Notes under the pieces: model-generated
Seen by the model: the letters and a program-made list of their open reading frames with translations, nothing else
The model's database searches: none
What the model was told of the DNA's origin: nothing
Assembly (NCBI GenBank): GCA_963741315.1
Contig: CAVUHK010000004.1
Location: 124,001 to 188,000, forward strand
Length of the DNA: 64,000 bases
DNA from: PALSA-1003 sp963741315
Lineage (GTDB): Bacteria; Pseudomonadota; Gammaproteobacteria; Burkholderiales; Casimicrobiaceae
Direction: 5' to 3'
Translations under genes and position numbers: made by a program
Shown here: one piece after another, positions 26,775-36,917 of the stretch
Layout: every line of letters starts with the position of its first letter
How positions within the stretch are numbered: the first letter of the stretch is position 1

Positions 26775-27560
26775 TCAGGAAAAAGCCAGCCATCCGCCAT
26801 CGATGGCCAATGGCGTGCCGGTGATTTCGCTCGCGTCCTCGCTGCACAGAAACGCTGCGAGCGCAGCGACTTTTTCCGGCGCGATGAAGCGTCGCGACGG
26901 CTGGCGTTCGGAGAGGTAATCGGTAATCGCGTCTTCCTCCGACAGGTTCTTCGCCGCCATCCTCGCCGCGACCAGCTTGCGCGCATTCGGAGTGAGCGTG
27001 GCGCCCGGGCAGATGGCGTTGGCGGTGATGTTGTAGGGCAGCCCCTCGAGCGCCGCGACCTTGGTCATGCCGACCAGGCCGTGCTTGGTGCTGACGTAGT
27101 CGACGCGGCGCGCGGTACGCAGCCATGCCGTAGTTCGAGGCGAGGTTGATGATGCGGCCCCATTGGCGCAGTTTCATGCCGGGCATCGTCAGCCGGATGA
27201 CATGAAAGGGAGCGCTGAGGTTCACGGCAAGCGCGTAGTTCCAGCGATCGACCGCCAGTTCGTCGATGTTACCCCAGGTGCGCGTGACGGCGTTGTTGAC
27301 GGCGATGTCGATGGCGCCGAAGCGCGTTTCGGTCGTGCGCGACCAGATCGTCGATCTGCGCCGGCACCGAGAGGTCGGCGCCGTGGTAATCCGCATCGAT
27401 GCCCAGGTCGCGCAGCGCGTTGACCCGCGTCGTGGATCAACGCCGCGTCGCCGAAGCCGTTGAGCATGACCGCACAGCCCTGCCGCGCGAGCGCCTGCGC
27501 GATCGCGTAGCCGATGCCGTCCAGCGATCCGGTGATCAGCGCAGAGCGACCGTTGAGCAT
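26775..27560 (-). CDS. SDR-family dehydrogenase, 3-hydroxybutyrate dehydrogenase-like (frameshifted)
   Basis: The ATG at 27560 begins MLNGRSALITGSLDGIGYAI, a cofactor-binding N terminus. After indels in 27130-27450 come INDAVTRTWGNIDELAVDRW, GRIINLASNYGM, YVSTKHGLVGMTKVAALEG and AICPGATLTP, ending PLAIDGGWLAFS. The YVSTKHG active site and the TKVAALEG helix resemble D-3-hydroxybutyrate dehydrogenases, but bdhA at 4449 is a better candidate for that job. Corrected length is about 260 residues. It belongs to the minus-strand catabolic run and probably oxidises a hydroxy intermediate there. Confidence 0.8.
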
Positions 27561-27722
27561 ATCGAAGTCAGATCTTGTCTCGTGTCGGCACCGAAACCAG
27601 ATCGATGTCTGGCTCGCGTACCAGCTCGCGATAGTCCTAAAACACCCATCTCTTGCTCTCCGCGTTAGCGCCGACAATGCCGACGCGCAATTGATCGGTC
27701 ACTCGTTCTCCTCTTCAAATGG

Positions 27723-28693
27723 TCAATGGCCCGGAGTCTCAACGACGCGAATCGGCTTTCCGTCCAGGTACGCCAGCGCGTTCTCGACACTGTGCTGATA
27801 GTATTCTCCGTATACCTCAATCACGCTGTAGCCGAGATGAGGAGTCAGCACAACGTTGGGTGCGCTGGCCAGCGGATGCGTTGCAGGCATCGGCTCACGA
27901 TAGAAGACATCGAGCGCGGCGACGATGCGTCGCGACTGCACCGCATCGATCAAGGCGGCTTCGTCGATCAGCGGCGCGCGCGCGGTGTTGACCACGATCG
28001 CCCGGTTTCATCCGCGCCAGATCGGCAGCGCCGACGATGCCGCGAGTGCGTGCCGAGAGCACCAGGTGCAGGCTGACGACGTCGGCGGTGGCGAACAATT
28101 CGTCTTTCTCCACGCGCACGGCGCCGGCCGCCGCTGCTGCGTCGTCGGTCAGATTCTGGCTCCACGCCACGACCTTCATGTCCAGGGCACGACAGTACGC
28201 GGCCATCCGCGCGCCGATGCGACCCAGTCCGATCACACCGATGGTCTTGCCGTCGAGCATGTGCCCGGCCTCGGTGCCAAGCTGAAACTCGCCGGCACGC
28301 ACTGCCATGTCGCCCGCCGGAATTTTTCGCGCCGCCGCGAGCATGAGCCCGAGCGCTAGTTCCGCCGTCGAACTCACCGACGGGCCGCCTCCCGTGTAGC
28401 AGACCGTCACGCCGCGCGCGATCAGTTCCGCGATGTCGATCAATCCGGCGCGCGCCCCCGTCAGACCGAACATGCGCAATCGCGGGCAGGCGAGCGACAA
28501 GCGACGCGGGAAACGGCGTTCGTTCGCGAGTGACAAGGATGATGTCGAACTCCCCCAGCGCTCGCGGCGGCGTCCTCGCTGGCAAAGGGCAGTTCAAAGA
28601 ACTCGACCTCTGCACGAGCCATCAAAGGTCGTCCAGTCGGCGCTGGTGCGCGCGACTTTTTGCCAATCGTCGAGAACCGCGATACGGAGTCAC
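27723..28693 (-). CDS. D-isomer-specific 2-hydroxyacid dehydrogenase (frameshifted)
   Basis: Pieces in three frames give one NAD-dependent 2-hydroxyacid dehydrogenase. RIAVLDDWQKVARTSADWT is at the N terminus, then RAEVEFFELPFA and RLRMFGLTGARA. NAD site IGVIGLGRIGARMAAYCRAL and catalytic Arg region HLVLSARTRGIVG follow, then VNTARAPLIDE and ALDVFYREPMP. The catalytic His is in LTPHLGY. The likely start is GTG at 28693 with GGAG upstream, if one extra base next to it is removed. Corrected length is about 320 residues. It would reduce a 2-keto acid or oxidise a 2-hydroxy acid in the same pathway as the neighbours. Confidence 0.82.
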
Positions 28694-28766
28694 TGCCGAG
28701 CTCCGCTGTCATCGCCGGCCCGAGCGCTATCAGGAACCGTCGCGACAGCGCCGTCCCAGGGATCAG

Positions 28767-30257
28767 TCAAATGCGACCCGATAGCTTAACGTTCACGTTC
28801 TTGATCTGCGTGCACGCGAGCAGTTCCTCGATCGACTCCTCGCGGCCCATGCCCGACTGCTTGTAGCCGCCGAAGGGCACGCCGACATAGTGCGTGCTGG
28901 CGCCGTTGATCCAGATGTAGCCGGCCTGGACGCGCGCGGCGAGGCGATGCGCGCGATCGAGATCGTGCGTCCAGATCGACGCGGTCAGCCCGTACTCGAG
29001 CGCATTGACGCCGCGCCACGACGTCGGCTTCGTCGCGCCAGCGCAGGATGCTCACGACCGGGCCGAAGATTTCCTCGCGCGCGATGCGCATGTCGTCCTT
29101 CACGTCGGCGAACACCGTCGGCTCGACGAAGAAGCCCTTGGCGAGGCGCGGGTCGCTCGAGCGCTTGCCACCCTGCGCCAGTCGCGCGCCGTCCTCGACG
29201 CCCGTGCGGATGTAGTCCAGTGTCTTGTCGAATTGCGCCTGGCTCGACAGGCATCCGACTTCGCCGTCGCGATCCGAGGGCAGCCCGAGCCGCAGCGCGC
29301 GCGACGCGCTTGACGATCGCGGCCAGCGCCGCATCGTGAATGTCCTCGTGGAGGAAGACGCGGCTCGTCGAGTTGCACGACTGGCCGGTCACGTAGCGGA
29401 AATTCATGCCGCGCACGACGCCGTCGGCGAGTTCGTCGATGCCGGCGTCGGCGCATGCGATGAGCGCGTTCTTGCCGCCGAGTTCCAGCGTCAGCGCCTT
29501 GAGCGACTTGCCCGCCGCCTGCATCACCGCGCGCCCGGCGCCGACGCTGCCGATGAAGCCGATCTTGGCGACGCCCGGATGGTCGACCAGCGCCGCGCCG
29601 GCGTCGCGCCCGCCGGTGACGATGTTGAACACGCCGGGCGGAAAGATGCCTTCCCACAGTTCGGCGATGCGCAGCGCGGAGAGCGGCGTCTGGTCGGCGG
29701 GCTTGACGATCAGCGTGTTGCCCGCGGCCAGCGGCGCGCCCGCCTTGCCGGCGACGAACAGCAGCGGATGATTGAACGCGCCGATGCGCGCGACGACGCC
29801 CAGCGGTTCGCGCACCGTGTAGTTGAGGATGTTCGGGCCGATCGGAATCGTCGCGCCCTTCATCTCGGTCACCAGGCCCGCGAAGTAATCCATGTACGCG
29901 GCGCTGATCTCGACGTCGTAGAGCATCGCGTTGAAAGGATTGCCGGTGTCCATCGCGTCGATCCAGGCGAGCTCCTCGGCGTTGTTCGCGCAACGCCGCG
30001 GTCGCCCTGCGAATGCAGGCCGCGCGCTCCTGCGCCGGAACGTCGCGCCATAGCAGGAACGCCGCCTGCGCCGCGGCGACGGCGCGCGCGACGTCCTCGG
30101 CATCGCCGACGCCGACCACGCCGAGCGCCTCGCCGGTGGCCGGACTGCTGACCGGCATTTGCGCCGCCACGGACCGCGGCGTGCCAGCCGCCTCCGTAGT
30201 AGTGCTGGCGCCGGCCGGGAGCCGGAATTTTGTTGCGAAACTATCGTCTGGGGCCAT
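28767..30257 (-). CDS. Aldehyde dehydrogenase A (frameshifted)
   Basis: An NAD(P)-dependent aldehyde dehydrogenase of about 490 residues. The ATG at 30257 begins MAPDDSFATKFRLP. Across frames appear VREPLGVVARIGAFNHPLL, the catalytic Glu region ALTLELGGKNALI, the catalytic Cys in GQSCNSTSR, and EEIFGPVVSILRW. The last frame ends CTQIKNVNVKLSGRI at 28767. It is clearly paralogous to the intact aldehyde dehydrogenase at 59071 (GQSCGSTSR, IGPNIL/MGPSVV, same layout). Five or more single-base indels are present. It leads the minus-strand run and is divergent from the lyase/ThDP-enzyme/ABC operon. Confidence 0.85.
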
Positions 30258-30693
30258 GGCGGTGTCGGTTCCTCTGGGATGTTCCTGCGGCAGGCGGGTC
30301 GCGTGCAACGCAATTCCGCACCGCGTCGACCTAGTTCTCGGTCGCGAAGCTGGCATTGCCCGACCTCAAGTTGGCAACACAAAATCCTACGGCGACTGGC
30401 TCTGAGCGAACTTTACACCGACTGCACAGTTGCTTTTCAAAACGCAGGCCGGGTGACGATATCTCGTCGCGACGCGCGCCACTTCGTCAGGACGCAAGTA
30501 CTTGCCGCGCCCGCAAAGCGCTGTCCAACCGATGCCGAATGTCGCCGTATACTAGCGCATCGTTCGCGGCGCGATCGATCGAATGGGTGACGAATCGCTT
30601 CTGCTCCCGCAACTATTTCTCGCTGCGCCGCAGCAGTCAATCGCCGTCGCACCGCTGGCGTCGGATACTCGTCGTAGTCACTCCGGAGGAATC
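30258..30693. other. Divergent control region of the first catabolic cluster
   Basis: 436 bases between the two divergent operons. A TATACT box at 30548-30553 could serve the plus strand, but its -35 (around 30525) is poor. I saw no regulator gene, riboswitch or terminator. No open frame here resembles a known protein. Confidence 0.35.
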
Positions 30694-31578
30694 TTGCAAC
30701 GCCCATCGATCGCATCCGCCATGGCAGGCCGAACGGCCGCTGGTCACGCCGCTCGCGCACGACGCGCTGTCCGCGCGGCTGATCGCGCGCGCGGGCTTTC
30801 GCGCGTTCACGATCGGCGGCTCGGCGCTGCTCGCCGCGCGCTTCGGGCTGCCCGACATCGGTCTCATCGGCGCTGACGGACATGACCGCCGGCATCCGCG
30901 ACATCGCCGCCGGCGATCGCGACCTGCCCTTCTTCGCCGACGGCGACGACGGCTACGGCGACGTCAAGAGCGTCGCGCGGATGATCGAGCTCTACGAACA
31001 GATCGGCGTGGCGCGATCCTGATCGAGGACCAGCAGCGCGAGCGCAAGCAGCAGCGCGCCGATCGCGCGCTGGGCGTGGTCGACCTGGCGGTGATCGAAG
31101 CGAAGCTGCGGGTCGCGCTGGCCGAGCGGCGCAATCCGGACACGTTCATCATCGGCCGCACCGACGCGCTCGGGCGTGCTCGGCATCGACGAAGCGCTGC
31201 GCCGCGCCGAGCGCTTCTGCGAGCTCGGCGGCGACGGCGTGTTCGTCGCGGGGCTCAAGTCGATGGCCGACTACGAACGCGTCGGGCGCGAGTTGCGCGG
31301 CGCCAGCTTGTCCGCCGCGGTATTCGAGACAGTCGGGCATGCCGTGGCCGACGCCCGCGGAACTCGGCGACGCTCGGCTTCGCGCACGTCTCGTATCCGG
31401 GCTCGCTGCTGTTCCGCATCACGGCGACGATGCAATCGGCGCTGGCCGCGCTGCGCCGGCACGCGACCGGCGTCGAAGCCATGACGCCGGACCGCGCCGC
31501 CGAGCCGCGCGCGCGATGCTCGACGACGCGCTGGAACTGTCGCGCTGGCAGGCGCATCGAGGCCGCGAGCACGCATGA
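30694..31578 (+). CDS. Isocitrate lyase/PEP mutase-superfamily protein (frameshifted)
   Basis: Pieces in several frames assemble to a TIM-barrel lyase: PLVTPLAHDALSARLIARAG, AFTIGGSALLAARFGLPDIG, LPFFADGDDGYGDVKSVARM, then ILIEDQQRERKQQRADR, NPDTFIIGRTDALG and GLGFAHVSYPGSLLFRIT-like FAHVSYPGSLLFR. The metal-binding DGDDGYG and EDQ are there, but the KKCGH-type active-site loop of isocitrate and methylisocitrate lyases is not. It is therefore probably another member (C-C lyase, hydrolase or phosphonomutase). The start is tentatively TTG at 30694 after GGAGGA. Its stop overlaps the ThDP-enzyme start (ATGA). Confidence 0.72.
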
Positions 31579-33421
31579 CACTGCAGCAGCGGGGGCGGCC
31601 GATGAGTACGGCCGCCAGACCGAACGCGGCGGTCGAGGCGACGCCGCGCTTCGGCAGCGACTGCATCGCCGACCTGCTGCGCGCACTCGGCATCGAGTAC
31701 ATCGCGCTGACGCCGGGCGCGAGCTTTCGCGGACTGCACGACAGCCTCGTCAACTACCTCGGCAACGAGCGGCCCGAGCTGCTGTTGTGCGTGCACGAAG
31801 AAGCATGCGATCGCGCTCGCGCACGGCTACGCGCGCGTCACCGGGCGTCCGCTGGCGGTCGCGCTGCATGCCAACGTCGGCCTGATGCACGCGACGATGG
31901 CGATCTTCAACGCGTGGTGCGACCGCATTCCGATGCTGATGATCGGCGCCGAAGGTCCGGTCGACGCCGTGCAGCGCCGGCCGTGGGTCGACTGGATCCA
32001 CACCGCGGCCGATCTGGCGGCGCTGGTGCGCGGCTACACCAAGTGGGACGACGAGCCGGGATCGGTCGCCGCGGCGCTGGAGTCGATGTTGCGCGCGCAC
32101 CGCATCGCGACGACGGCGCCGCAAGGCGCCGGTGTACGTGTGCCTCGACGCGGCGCTGCAGGAAGAGGCGGTCGCGCCGCCGCCGCCGCTGCCGACGCTG
32201 GCGCGCTTTCCCGGCGGCGCGCACCGGTCGATGCGCCGGCGGCGGCGGTCGACGAGATCGCCGCGCTGCTGGCGGCGGCGAAACGTCCGCTGATCCTGAT
32301 CGGGCGCGTGGCGAACGACCGCGCCGCGTTCGCGCGCCGCGTCGAGCTCGCCGAGCGCGCCAATGCGCGCGTGCTTACCGACCTGAAGACCGCCGCGAGC
32401 TTTCCCACGGCGCATCCGCTGCACCCGTTCGCCGCCGGCCTCTACGTCAGCGCCGAAGCCGGCGTGATGATGCGCGAAGCGGACGTGATCCTGAGTCTCG
32501 ACTGGATCGACCTCGGCGGATCGCTGCGCCAGGCCTGCGGCGGACAGTTCCCGGCGGCGAAGATCGTGCAGTGCTCGCAGGATTCGTATTCGCACAAGGG
32601 CTGGAGCATGGACTACCAGTCGCTGCCGCCGGCGGACGTGCTGGTGCTCGCCAGTCCCGATCGGCTGGTGGACGCGCTGGTGGAGCGCATTGCCGGCGCG
32701 AGCGCGCCCCGCGCTTGCGGTAGCGTCAGGCGCAACGCCGCGCGGCGAAGGCGGTCACCGCGGCCGAGTCCGTGCACTACGCCCACCGGCGAGGAATGCC
32801 TGTCGATCGACACATGGCGCGCGTCACCTCGGACGCGCTCGCGCCGCACCACCCGTCGTACATCCGCCTGCCGCTCGGCTGGCCGGGCGAATGCTGCCGC
32901 TTCACCGATCCGCTCGACTTCATCGGCTTCGACGGCGGCGGCGGCATCGGCTCCGGGCCCGGGCATGGCGGTCGGCGCCGCGCTGGCGCTGCGCGGTTCG
33001 GGCCGACTGCCGGTCGCCGTGCTCGGCGACGGAGATTACCTGATGGGCCTGACGGCGCTGTGGACGGGAGTGCATTACCGCGTTCCGCTGCTGGTGCTGG
33101 TGTGCGAACAATCAATCGTTCTTCAACGACGAGCTGCACCAGGAGCGCATGGCGCGCACGCGCGGACGGCCGGTCGAGAACCGCTGGGTCGGATTGCGCA
33201 TGAGCGATCCACCGCTCGACCTCGCCAAGCTCGCGCGAAGGCCAGGGCGCCGTCGGCTACGGACCGGTGCGCAATGCCGACGCACTCGCGGCGGCGCTGC
33301 GCCGCGGCCGATCGCCGAAGTGCAGGCCGGCGCCACGTGCGTCATCGACGTGCGCGTCGCCCCGGAATACGCGCGCGCGGTGTCGTCGGCGCTGCTGCGC
33401 CAGATTCCCAACGACCACTGA
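31575..33421 (+). CDS. ThDP-dependent decarboxylase/acetolactate synthase-like enzyme A (frameshifted)
   Basis: A three-domain thiamine-diphosphate enzyme of about 600 residues. The N-terminal Pyr domain has FGSDCIADLLRALGIEYIAL and the cofactor-activating Glu in CVHEE; the central domain has RPLILIGRVANDRAAFARR. The C-terminal PP domain has the GDG motif (LGDGDYLMGLTALWTG) and the following Asn region. It is broken by at least five indels, for example near 31805 and 32125. It is paralogous to the intact enzyme at 54856 over its whole length (GASFRGLHDSLVNYLGN, RGRPVENRWVGLRMSDP). The family splits 2-keto acids. It is coupled to the lyase upstream and to an ABC importer downstream. Confidence 0.83.
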
Positions 33422-33469
33422 CAAGAGCGCGCGCATGCGCGCCACCCCTGACCCACCTGGAGGAACAAC

Positions 33470-34458
33470 ATGATGAAGTGCTCGTTCGTGGCTCGGCGGT
33501 GCGCTGCTGGCCGGTGTCGTGTGCGAGCGGCCACGCCGAGGAAATCGCGGTCGGCAACTACGGCGTCTCGGCCAACGGCATGCCGTTCGGCGTCGCGCTG
33601 GTCAAAGGCTATTTCAAGGACGAAGGCCTCAACATCACCGGGCTCATCTCGTCGGCGGGCGGCGGCACGTCGCTGCGCAACATGCTGGCCGGCGGCGGCG
33701 TGCCGTACGGCGAAGTCAATCCCGGGGTGGTCGTGTCGGCGATCCTGGCTGGCGCCGACCTGCAAGATCGTCAGCGACAACGTGCTGACCGTCGCCGAGT
33801 TCGTGTGGGCGGTGAAGCCCGACTCGCCGATCAAGACGATCAAGGACTCAAGGGCAAGAAGATCGGCTACACGAATCCGCGCTCGACCAGCCAGGCGCTC
33901 GCGAACATGCTGCTGCAGAGCGGCGGGCTACAAGCCCGACGACGCGGAGCTGGTGAAGACCGGCGGTTTCGGCGAAGGCATCGCGGCGCTCGATTCCGGA
34001 CAGGTCGACATCGCGCCCATCACCGAACCGCTGTGGTCGAAGTTCAAGAACAAGTATCGCGCGGTGATCGTCGCCAGCGACACGTTGCCGCCGCTCGACA
34101 ACGTCGTCGGCGTGACCACGGTCGAGATGGCCGAGAAGAAAGGCGACTTCATCCGCGCGGTCATCCGCGCGCGCCGCAAGGCGGTCATCTTCATGCGCGA
34201 GCATCCGGACGAGGCCGCCGAGATCGTCGCCAAGCAGTACAACATCGACCTCGAAGTCGCGCAAGAGCGCGGTGCGCAACCTCACCGACCAGCAAGACCA
34301 AGGGCGTTCCCTACTGGGGCGAGGGCGAGATCCACCTCGACGGCCTGAAGCGCATGATCGAGGCGCAACGCTCGGTCGGCGCGATCAACGGCGAAGTCGA
34401 CTACAGCAAGATCATCGACACGCGCTTCCTGCCGGACGACCTGAAGGCGTTGCGATAG
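33470..34458 (+). CDS. ABC transporter substrate-binding protein, SsuA/TauA/NMT1-like (frameshifted)
   Basis: GGAGGAACAAC precedes the ATG at 33470. After a broken signal peptide the body reads EEIAVGNYGVSANGMPFG, ALVKGYFKDEGLNITGLIS, GGGTSLRNMLAGGGVPYGEV, GQVDIAPITEPLWSKFKNK and, at the end, YWGEGEIHLDGLKRMIEAQ and DTRFLPDDLKALR. This is the nitrate/sulfonate/taurine receptor superfamily, so the ligand is probably a small organic anion. Indels lie near 33500, 33765, 33848, 33930, 34265 and 34300. It forms an importer with the ATPase and the two permeases that follow. Confidence 0.8.
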
Positions 34459-34478
34459 AGCGCGACGCGGGGCCGCTC

Positions 34479-35297
34479 GTGACAGCCCAGGTCACGCTGC
34501 GCAACGTCGGCAAGACGTTTCCGGCCAGCCCGACGACGGCGGCGCTGCACGCGCTCGGGCCGATCGACCTCGAACTGCGGCGCGGGGAATTCTTCGCCGT
34601 CGTCGGTCCGTCCGGCTGCGGCAAGTCCACGCTGCTCGACATCATCGCCGGCCTGGCGCCGGCGAGCGAGGGCAGCGTCGAATTCGAGGGCCGACCGATC
34701 GCCGGCGGCGAAGTGCCCGACGGCATCGGCGTGGTGTTCCAGGAGGACGCGTCGCTGCCGTGGCTCACGGTCGCCGAGAACGTCGCATTCGGCCTGCGCC
34801 GCTCGAACCTCGACCGCAGCGCCCGCGATGCGCGGGTGCGCGACGTGCTGCGGCTGGTCGGCCTCTCCGATTTCGCGACCAGCTACCCGGCGCAACTCTC
34901 CGGCGGCATGCGCCAGCGCGTCTGCATCGCGCGCACGCTGGTGATGCAGCCGCGCCTGATCCTGCTCGACGAGCCGTTCGGCGCGCTCGACCAGCAGACG
35001 CGCCTGCTGATGGGCGACGAACTGCTGCGCATGTGGCGCGAGACCGACGCGACGGTGTTCCTGATCACCCATGCGCTCGACGAGGCGACCATGCTGGCGG
35101 ACCGCATCGGCGTGATGTCGGCGCGACCGGGCCGGCTGATCGACGTCGTGGAGACGAACTGGCCGCGCGAGCGCGACAGCCGCATCGTCGAGCGCAGCGA
35201 ATTCGGCGCGATCACCGCGCGGCTGTGGAAGTCGCTGCGCGAGGAATCGCTCAAGACCATCGGCCGCAGCGTCGTCGCGACCGTCGGAGAGGCATGA
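34479..35297 (+). CDS. ABC transporter ATPase A (SsuB/TauB type)
   Basis: A 272-residue ATPase, intact. Walker A VGPSGCGKST, Q-loop VVFQEDASLPW, signature LSGGMRQRV, Walker B LILLDEPFGALD and the switch His in LITHALDEA. The start is GTG at 34479, 20 bases after the receptor gene; the stop overlaps the next permease start (ATGA at 35294). By family it energises uptake of the receptor's ligand. It is paralogous to the ATPase at 56637, but less similar than the ThDP enzymes are to each other. Confidence 0.9.
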   Translation: MTAQVTLRNVGKTFPASPTTAALHALGPIDLELRRGEFFAVVGPSGCGKSTLLDIIAGLAPASEGSVEFEGRPIAGGEVPDGIGVVFQEDASLPWLTVAENVAFGLRRSNLDRSARDARVRDVLRLVGLSDFATSYPAQLSGGMRQRVCIARTLVMQPRLILLDEPFGALDQQTRLLMGDELLRMWRETDATVFLITHALDEATMLADRIGVMSARPGRLIDVVETNWPRERDSRIVERSEFGAITARLWKSLREESLKTIGRSVVATVGEA

Positions 35298-36047
35298 AGC
35301 GCGTCGTTGCCTACCGGGTGGCGGTGATCGTCGGCGTCATCGCGCTGCTCGAAGTGCTGTGCCTCACCGGCGTCATCGACAAGATCACGATGCAGGCGCC
35401 GCACCTGATCGTGCGCGACCTGTTCCGGCTGCTGGTGTCGGGCAAGATGAACGCGGCCATCGCTCAAGACGACGACCAACACCATGGTCGCGCTGGTGCT
35501 GGCGCTGGGCGTAGGCGTGATCGCGGCCGCGCTGCTGCACCGTCACCGCGCGCTGCGCGAGACGCTCGACCCGCTGTTCGCGACCTACTACGCGGTGCCG
35601 GTCTTCGCGTTCTATCCGTTCTTCATCGTCGTGTTCGGCCTGGGCGACACGCCGCAGATCCTGATCGCCTTCATGCTCGGCGTCGTCGCGATGATCGTCA
35701 ACACGCTCAACGGCCTCGACCGCGTGCCGCCGGTGCTGCTCAAGACCGCGCGCATCATGCGCCTGTCGCCGGTGGACACGGCACTGCGCATGACGCTGCC
35801 CGCCGCTGCGCCGTACATCCTGACCGGAGTCAAGCTCGCGGTCGCGTACGCGTTCATCGGCATCATCGGCTCCGAGTTCATCCTCTCGCGCGGCGGCATC
35901 GGCTACGAGATCAGCTTCGCCTACACCAACTTCGACAACGCGACGATGTATCCGTTGATCGTGCTCATCCTGCTGGCTTCGATCGCCATCAACACGGTGC
36001 TCACGCGCTGGGAGCAGACGCTGCTGGCGCGACGAGGCCGGCGATGA
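35294..36047 (+). CDS. ABC transporter permease A1 (one frameshift)
   Basis: An SsuC/TauC-type inner-membrane permease of about 250 residues and six predicted membrane segments. The ATG at 35294 overlaps the ATPase stop. An indel near 35465 separates the first helix from LVLALGVGVIAAALLH, AVPVFAFYPFFIVVFGLGD and the ATPase-contact loop VPPVLLKTARIMRLSPVDTA, followed by TLPAAAPYILTGVKLAVAYAF. The second permease gene starts in the ATGA overlap at its end, so the importer uses a heterodimer of permeases, unlike the homodimeric SsuC. Confidence 0.85.
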
Positions 36048-36796
36048 GCGCGACGCCGCGTTCGCAGGCGCGCGCAATGCGCTGGTGCTCATCGCCGCGC
36101 TGTTCGGCATCTGGCAGATGACCTACTGGACCTTTGGCGACATCGCGCTGTCGTCGCCGGTGGCGACGCTGCGCTACACCGCGCAGCTGGTCACCAGCGA
36201 GTCCTTCGGAACGCACCTGTTCGACACCATGCGCGCCTTCACCATCGCGTTCGCGCTGTCGGTGGTCATCGGACTGCTGGTCGGATTCTGGCTGGGCTTC
36301 GACCGCCTGTCCGGCGCTGCGCTGGAACCGATGATCGTCACCGCTCTACGCGATTCCCAAGCTCACGCTCTATCCGATCCTGCTGCTGGCCTTCGGGCTC
36401 GGACTTTCGGCGAAGGTTGCGTTCGGCGTGCTGCATGGCGTCATCCCGATCATCCTGTTCACGCTCGGCGCGGTGCGCAACACCAAGCCGATCCTGCTCA
36501 AGACCGGCTACGCGCTCAAGCTCTCGCGGCCGCAGATGGTGCGCTGGATCCTGTTTCCGGCGGCGGTGCCGGAGATATTCACCGGCCTGCGCGTCGGATT
36601 CTCGCTGACGCTGATCGGTTCGCTGCTGGCGGAGATGTTCGCTTCGCAGCGCGGGCTCGGCTACCTGCTGATGACCGGCATCGGGCTGCACAACATCGAC
36701 CTGGTCATGTCGGTGACGCTGCTGATCGTCGTGTTCGCGGCCACCGTGAGCACCCTGCTGCTGCAGGTCGACCGGCGACTGCACCGCACCGGCTGA
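36044..36796 (+). CDS. ABC transporter permease A2 (frameshifted)
   Basis: The second SsuC/TauC-type permease. The ATG at 36044 overlaps the previous stop. Indels near 36063 and 36345 break it, and the family continues LIAALFGIWQMTYWTFGDIA, IPKLTLYPILLLAFGLG and, in the ATPase-contact loop, TKPILLKTGYALKLSRPQM, then AAVPEIFTGLRVGFSLTLIG. Removing one base near 36345 gives VTAYAIPKLTLYP in a single frame. About 250 residues when corrected. It ends the operon that began at 30694; the next gene (lpxD) is unrelated. Confidence 0.85.
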
Positions 36797-36917
36797 CTTG
36801 CGCGCGAGCCTGCGCCCTCGCCCGGCATGCGGGTCGCGGCGCATGCCGCATCGCAGTGTCGCGGCCCGGACTATAATGACGCGCCGACGGAGCATCGACA
36901 CCTTTGATGGGCCAATA

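Noticed and set aside
30548..30553. A promoter for the first ThDP cluster at TATACT
   Set aside because: There is no acceptable -35 at the right spacing, so it is noted only as a weak possibility in the gap entry.
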